The position numbers and the translations under genes are program-made. From positions 1-64,000 of the forward strand of contig CANQZG010000006.1 of assembly GCA_947628305.1 (NCBI GenBank): DNA of 64,000 nt. The letters are read 5' to 3'. The first letter of the stretch is position 1. Every line of letters begins with the position of its first letter. This document shows, one piece after another, positions 60,512 to 64,000 of the stretch. The notes beneath the pieces are model-generated. The model searched no databases, was not told the origin of the DNA, and worked only from the letters and a program-made list of their open reading frames with translations. This DNA comes from an uncultured Muribaculaceae bacterium. GTDB lineage: Bacteria > Bacteroidota > Bacteroidia > Bacteroidales > Muribaculaceae.

Positions 60512-60708
60512 AAGTCACAGTGAACGATGTAGTTGTCGAACTTCCTTGCGGTGCATCGCTGAACGATGCCCTTGACGTGAGGAATATCGCTCATTCAGGA
60601 ATCGCGACAGCGATAAATGGTGTCGTTGTTCCGGCGGTTAAACGTGAGGAGACGATACTTAAGGACGGTGATAAAGTGCTGGTTATAAAGGCGTTCTATG
60701 GGGGTTGA
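60508..60708 (+). CDS. thiS: Thiamine sulfur-carrier protein
   Basis: A 66-residue ubiquitin-fold protein with the C-terminal Gly-Gly end (KAFYGG) that becomes the thiocarboxylate. The internal pattern INGVVVPAVKREETILKDGD and VLVIKAFYGG fits ThiS. It donates sulfur to ThiG. It is coupled to thiD and overlaps the next gene by 11 bases if that starts at 60698. Confidence 0.93.
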   Translation: MKVTVNDVVVELPCGASLNDALDVRNIAHSGIATAINGVVVPAVKREETILKDGDKVLVIKAFYGG

Positions 60709-61315
60709 ACGATTGATGAGAGTCGCGATAACGCCGGTGCCGATTGAATTTGACAACGAACCTGACGTTATAATCAGGCTGTTGGATAATGGCTGGGATA
60801 TGTTGCATCTCCGACACCCCGACGCGACATTGCGTGATATGCGACGTATTGTCGAGGCTGTCCCGCAGAAATATCATTGTCGGTTGCGTCTGCACGGGCA
60901 TTTTGAACTCATCAATGAGTTTAACATCGGTGGTTTGCATCTTAACCGCCGTTGTCCTGTCGTGCCTTCCAATTATAGCGGGAAAATCAGTCGCTCCTGT
61001 CATTCTGTTCAAGAGGTGGTTGACTCCGTGGAATGTGATTATGTCACGTTGAGCCCGATATTTGACAGTGTATCCAAGGGCGGTTATCGTTCCGCTTTTA
61101 CCCATGATGAACTGATGCGACTTGATGGTGTTGTCGCGCCCAAGGTTATCGCCCTCGGTGGTGTGACACCTGAACGAATCAAGGAATTATCACGTTATAA
61201 TTTCGCCGGTTATGCCGTGCTCGGCTCAATTCCATGGAATGGGACAGTCGATGAAGTCCGGAAAACAATAAAACGATTTGAATATGCTACAATTCATAAC
61301 ACATCCGTCCGATAA
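60698..61315 (+). CDS. ThiE-like protein, probable thiazole tautomerase (TenI type)
   Basis: A 205-residue TIM-barrel protein. Marks: MLHLRHPDATLRDMRRI, LRLHGHFELINEFNIGGLHL, CHSVQEVV, VTLSPIFDSVSKGGYRSAF and VIALGGVTPERI. The SPIFDSVSK segment is closer to TenI-type thiazole tautomerase than to true ThiE, which has a longer pyrophosphate loop. The neighbouring thiE gives the real synthase. Start may be 60698 or ATG 60716, 7 bases after the thiS stop. It overlaps the start of thiE. Confidence 0.75.
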   Translation: MGVERLMRVAITPVPIEFDNEPDVIIRLLDNGWDMLHLRHPDATLRDMRRIVEAVPQKYHCRLRLHGHFELINEFNIGGLHLNRRCPVVPSNYSGKISRSCHSVQEVVDSVECDYVTLSPIFDSVSKGGYRSAFTHDELMRLDGVVAPKVIALGGVTPERIKELSRYNFAGYAVLGSIPWNGTVDEVRKTIKRFEYATIHNTSVR

Positions 61316-61910
61316 ATATTCAATCGCCGAGGAAGTACAGATGGCGATTGAAGGTGGTTGCCGTTGGGTGCAGTTGCGCATGAAGGATGCCGATTATGCC
61401 TCGATGAAAGAGGCCGCGCTTGAAATCATCCCGCTGTGTCGGGAGACCGACACCATTCTTGTTATTGATGACAATGTCGAACTTGTCGAGGAGCTTCATG
61501 TGCACGGTGTCCATTTGGGGCATGATGACATGCCGGCGGCCGAGGCTCGTGAAAAACTCGGTCCTGGGGCAATCATTGGTGTGACTGCCAACACCGCCGA
61601 GGAAATCATCGCCTTGAAAGGCCTTGATGTCGATTATGTCGGGTTGGGCCCGTTCCGCTTCACAACGACAAAGAAAAAACTTCGCCCTGTGCTTGGCCTT
61701 GACGGGTACAGTGAAATCGTTAAAAAAGTCAGGGACGCAGGAATGGAAATCCCTATTGTGGCGATTGGCGGTATCACGCTCGATGATGTCGAACCGTTGA
61801 TGAAAACAGGCGTAAACGGACTGGCGATGTCAGGTTCAATAATCAATGCTCCCGACCCGATGCTGTATACTTCGGATGTCATGGAGCGGTTGATTGGAAT
61901 AAAGAAGTAA
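61284..61910 (+). CDS. thiE: Thiamine phosphate synthase
   Basis: About 208 residues from ATG 61284 (a TTG two codons upstream is possible). Marks of true Thi[59 protein letters not shown] and [20 protein letters not shown]. It joins HMP-PP and thiazole phosphate. It overlaps the TenI-like gene and is followed by thiG. Confidence 0.92.
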   Translation: MLQFITHPSDKYSIAEEVQMAIEGGCRWVQLRMKDADYASMKEAALEIIPLCRETDTILVIDDNVELVEELHVHGVHLGHDDMPAAEAREKLGPGAIIGVTANTAEEIIALKGLDVDYVGLGPFRFTTTKKKLRPVLGLDGYSEIVKKVRDAGMEIPIVAIGGITLDDVEPLMKTGVNGLAMSGSIINAPDPMLYTSDVMERLIGIKK

Positions 61911-61929
61911 AAATAACACATTTCTTGTG

Positions 61930-64000
<2,071 letters not shown>

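Overview
The window reads as chromosomal DNA from a Bacteroidales bacterium, most likely a gut Muribaculaceae-type organism. Evidence seen in the sequence: about half GC, promoter elements of the Bacteroidetes form (TTTG, about 20 bases, TAnnTTTG), a fused LpxC-FabZ enzyme, a SusC/SusD outer-membrane glycan-uptake locus driven by an ECF sigma/FecR pair, and many lipoproteins and families typical of Bacteroidetes (DUF4835, DUF3127, DUF1599, BT_3928-type DoxX). The family placement is inference. No rRNA, tRNA or CRISPR was found.

Layout. 1-300: the 3' end of an IS3-family insertion sequence sitting in a palindromic repeat. 300-3,250: a leftward TPR protein, a PstS-like lipoprotein and a small membrane protein. 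3,400-7,300: rarA, a small exported protein, then serC-serA for serine synthesis. 7,400-20,000: mixed genes, including a leftward DUF695-lipoprotein-rsmG-metallohydrolase operon in which rsmG is frameshifted, a radical-SAM DNA repair pair, a DUF1599-DoxX-LRR cluster and a DUF3127 protein. 20,000-30,800: a long leftward housekeeping block (lpxD, lpxC-fabZ, lpxA for lipid A; cvfB-like, rlmB, recN, DUF4835, coaBC, an exonuclease, dnaN). 31,000-34,400: DUF3737, MATE transporter, PatB-like aminotransferase. 34,450-39,700: a leftward dTDP-rhamnose operon (rfbA, C, D, B) with two acyltransferase genes inserted between the rfb genes.

39,800-56,500 is an accessory zone: exported proteins, a serine-type sulfatase, a beta-helix protein, then ECF sigma, FecR, SusC, SusD, a SusE-like lipoprotein, a DUF4832-like candidate glycosidase and an anaerobic sulfatase maturase. 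Together they look like a polysaccharide utilisation locus for a sulfated glycan: the maturase would convert Ser81 of the sulfatase to formylglycine, and the SusCD pair would import the product. 56,700-59,440 holds dnaJ-grpE and ispE (leftward). 59,500-64,000 holds a TPP riboswitch and a thiamine operon, thiD-thiS-tenI-like-thiE-thiG-thiC, cut by the window end.

The most unusual signal is a dispersed family of small hairpins with an almost invariant hexaloop (CAACGN, or NCGTTG on the other strand) and arms that vary by compensatory change, flanked by TCGTAGGG/CCCTACGA. They often occur as inverted pairs inside elements of about 149 bp ending in GGGTGTTGCA-like terminal repeats. Two such elements, in opposite orientation, flank the 13 kb SusCD-maturase block, and the IS3 end at the left edge lies exactly in the loop of another copy.
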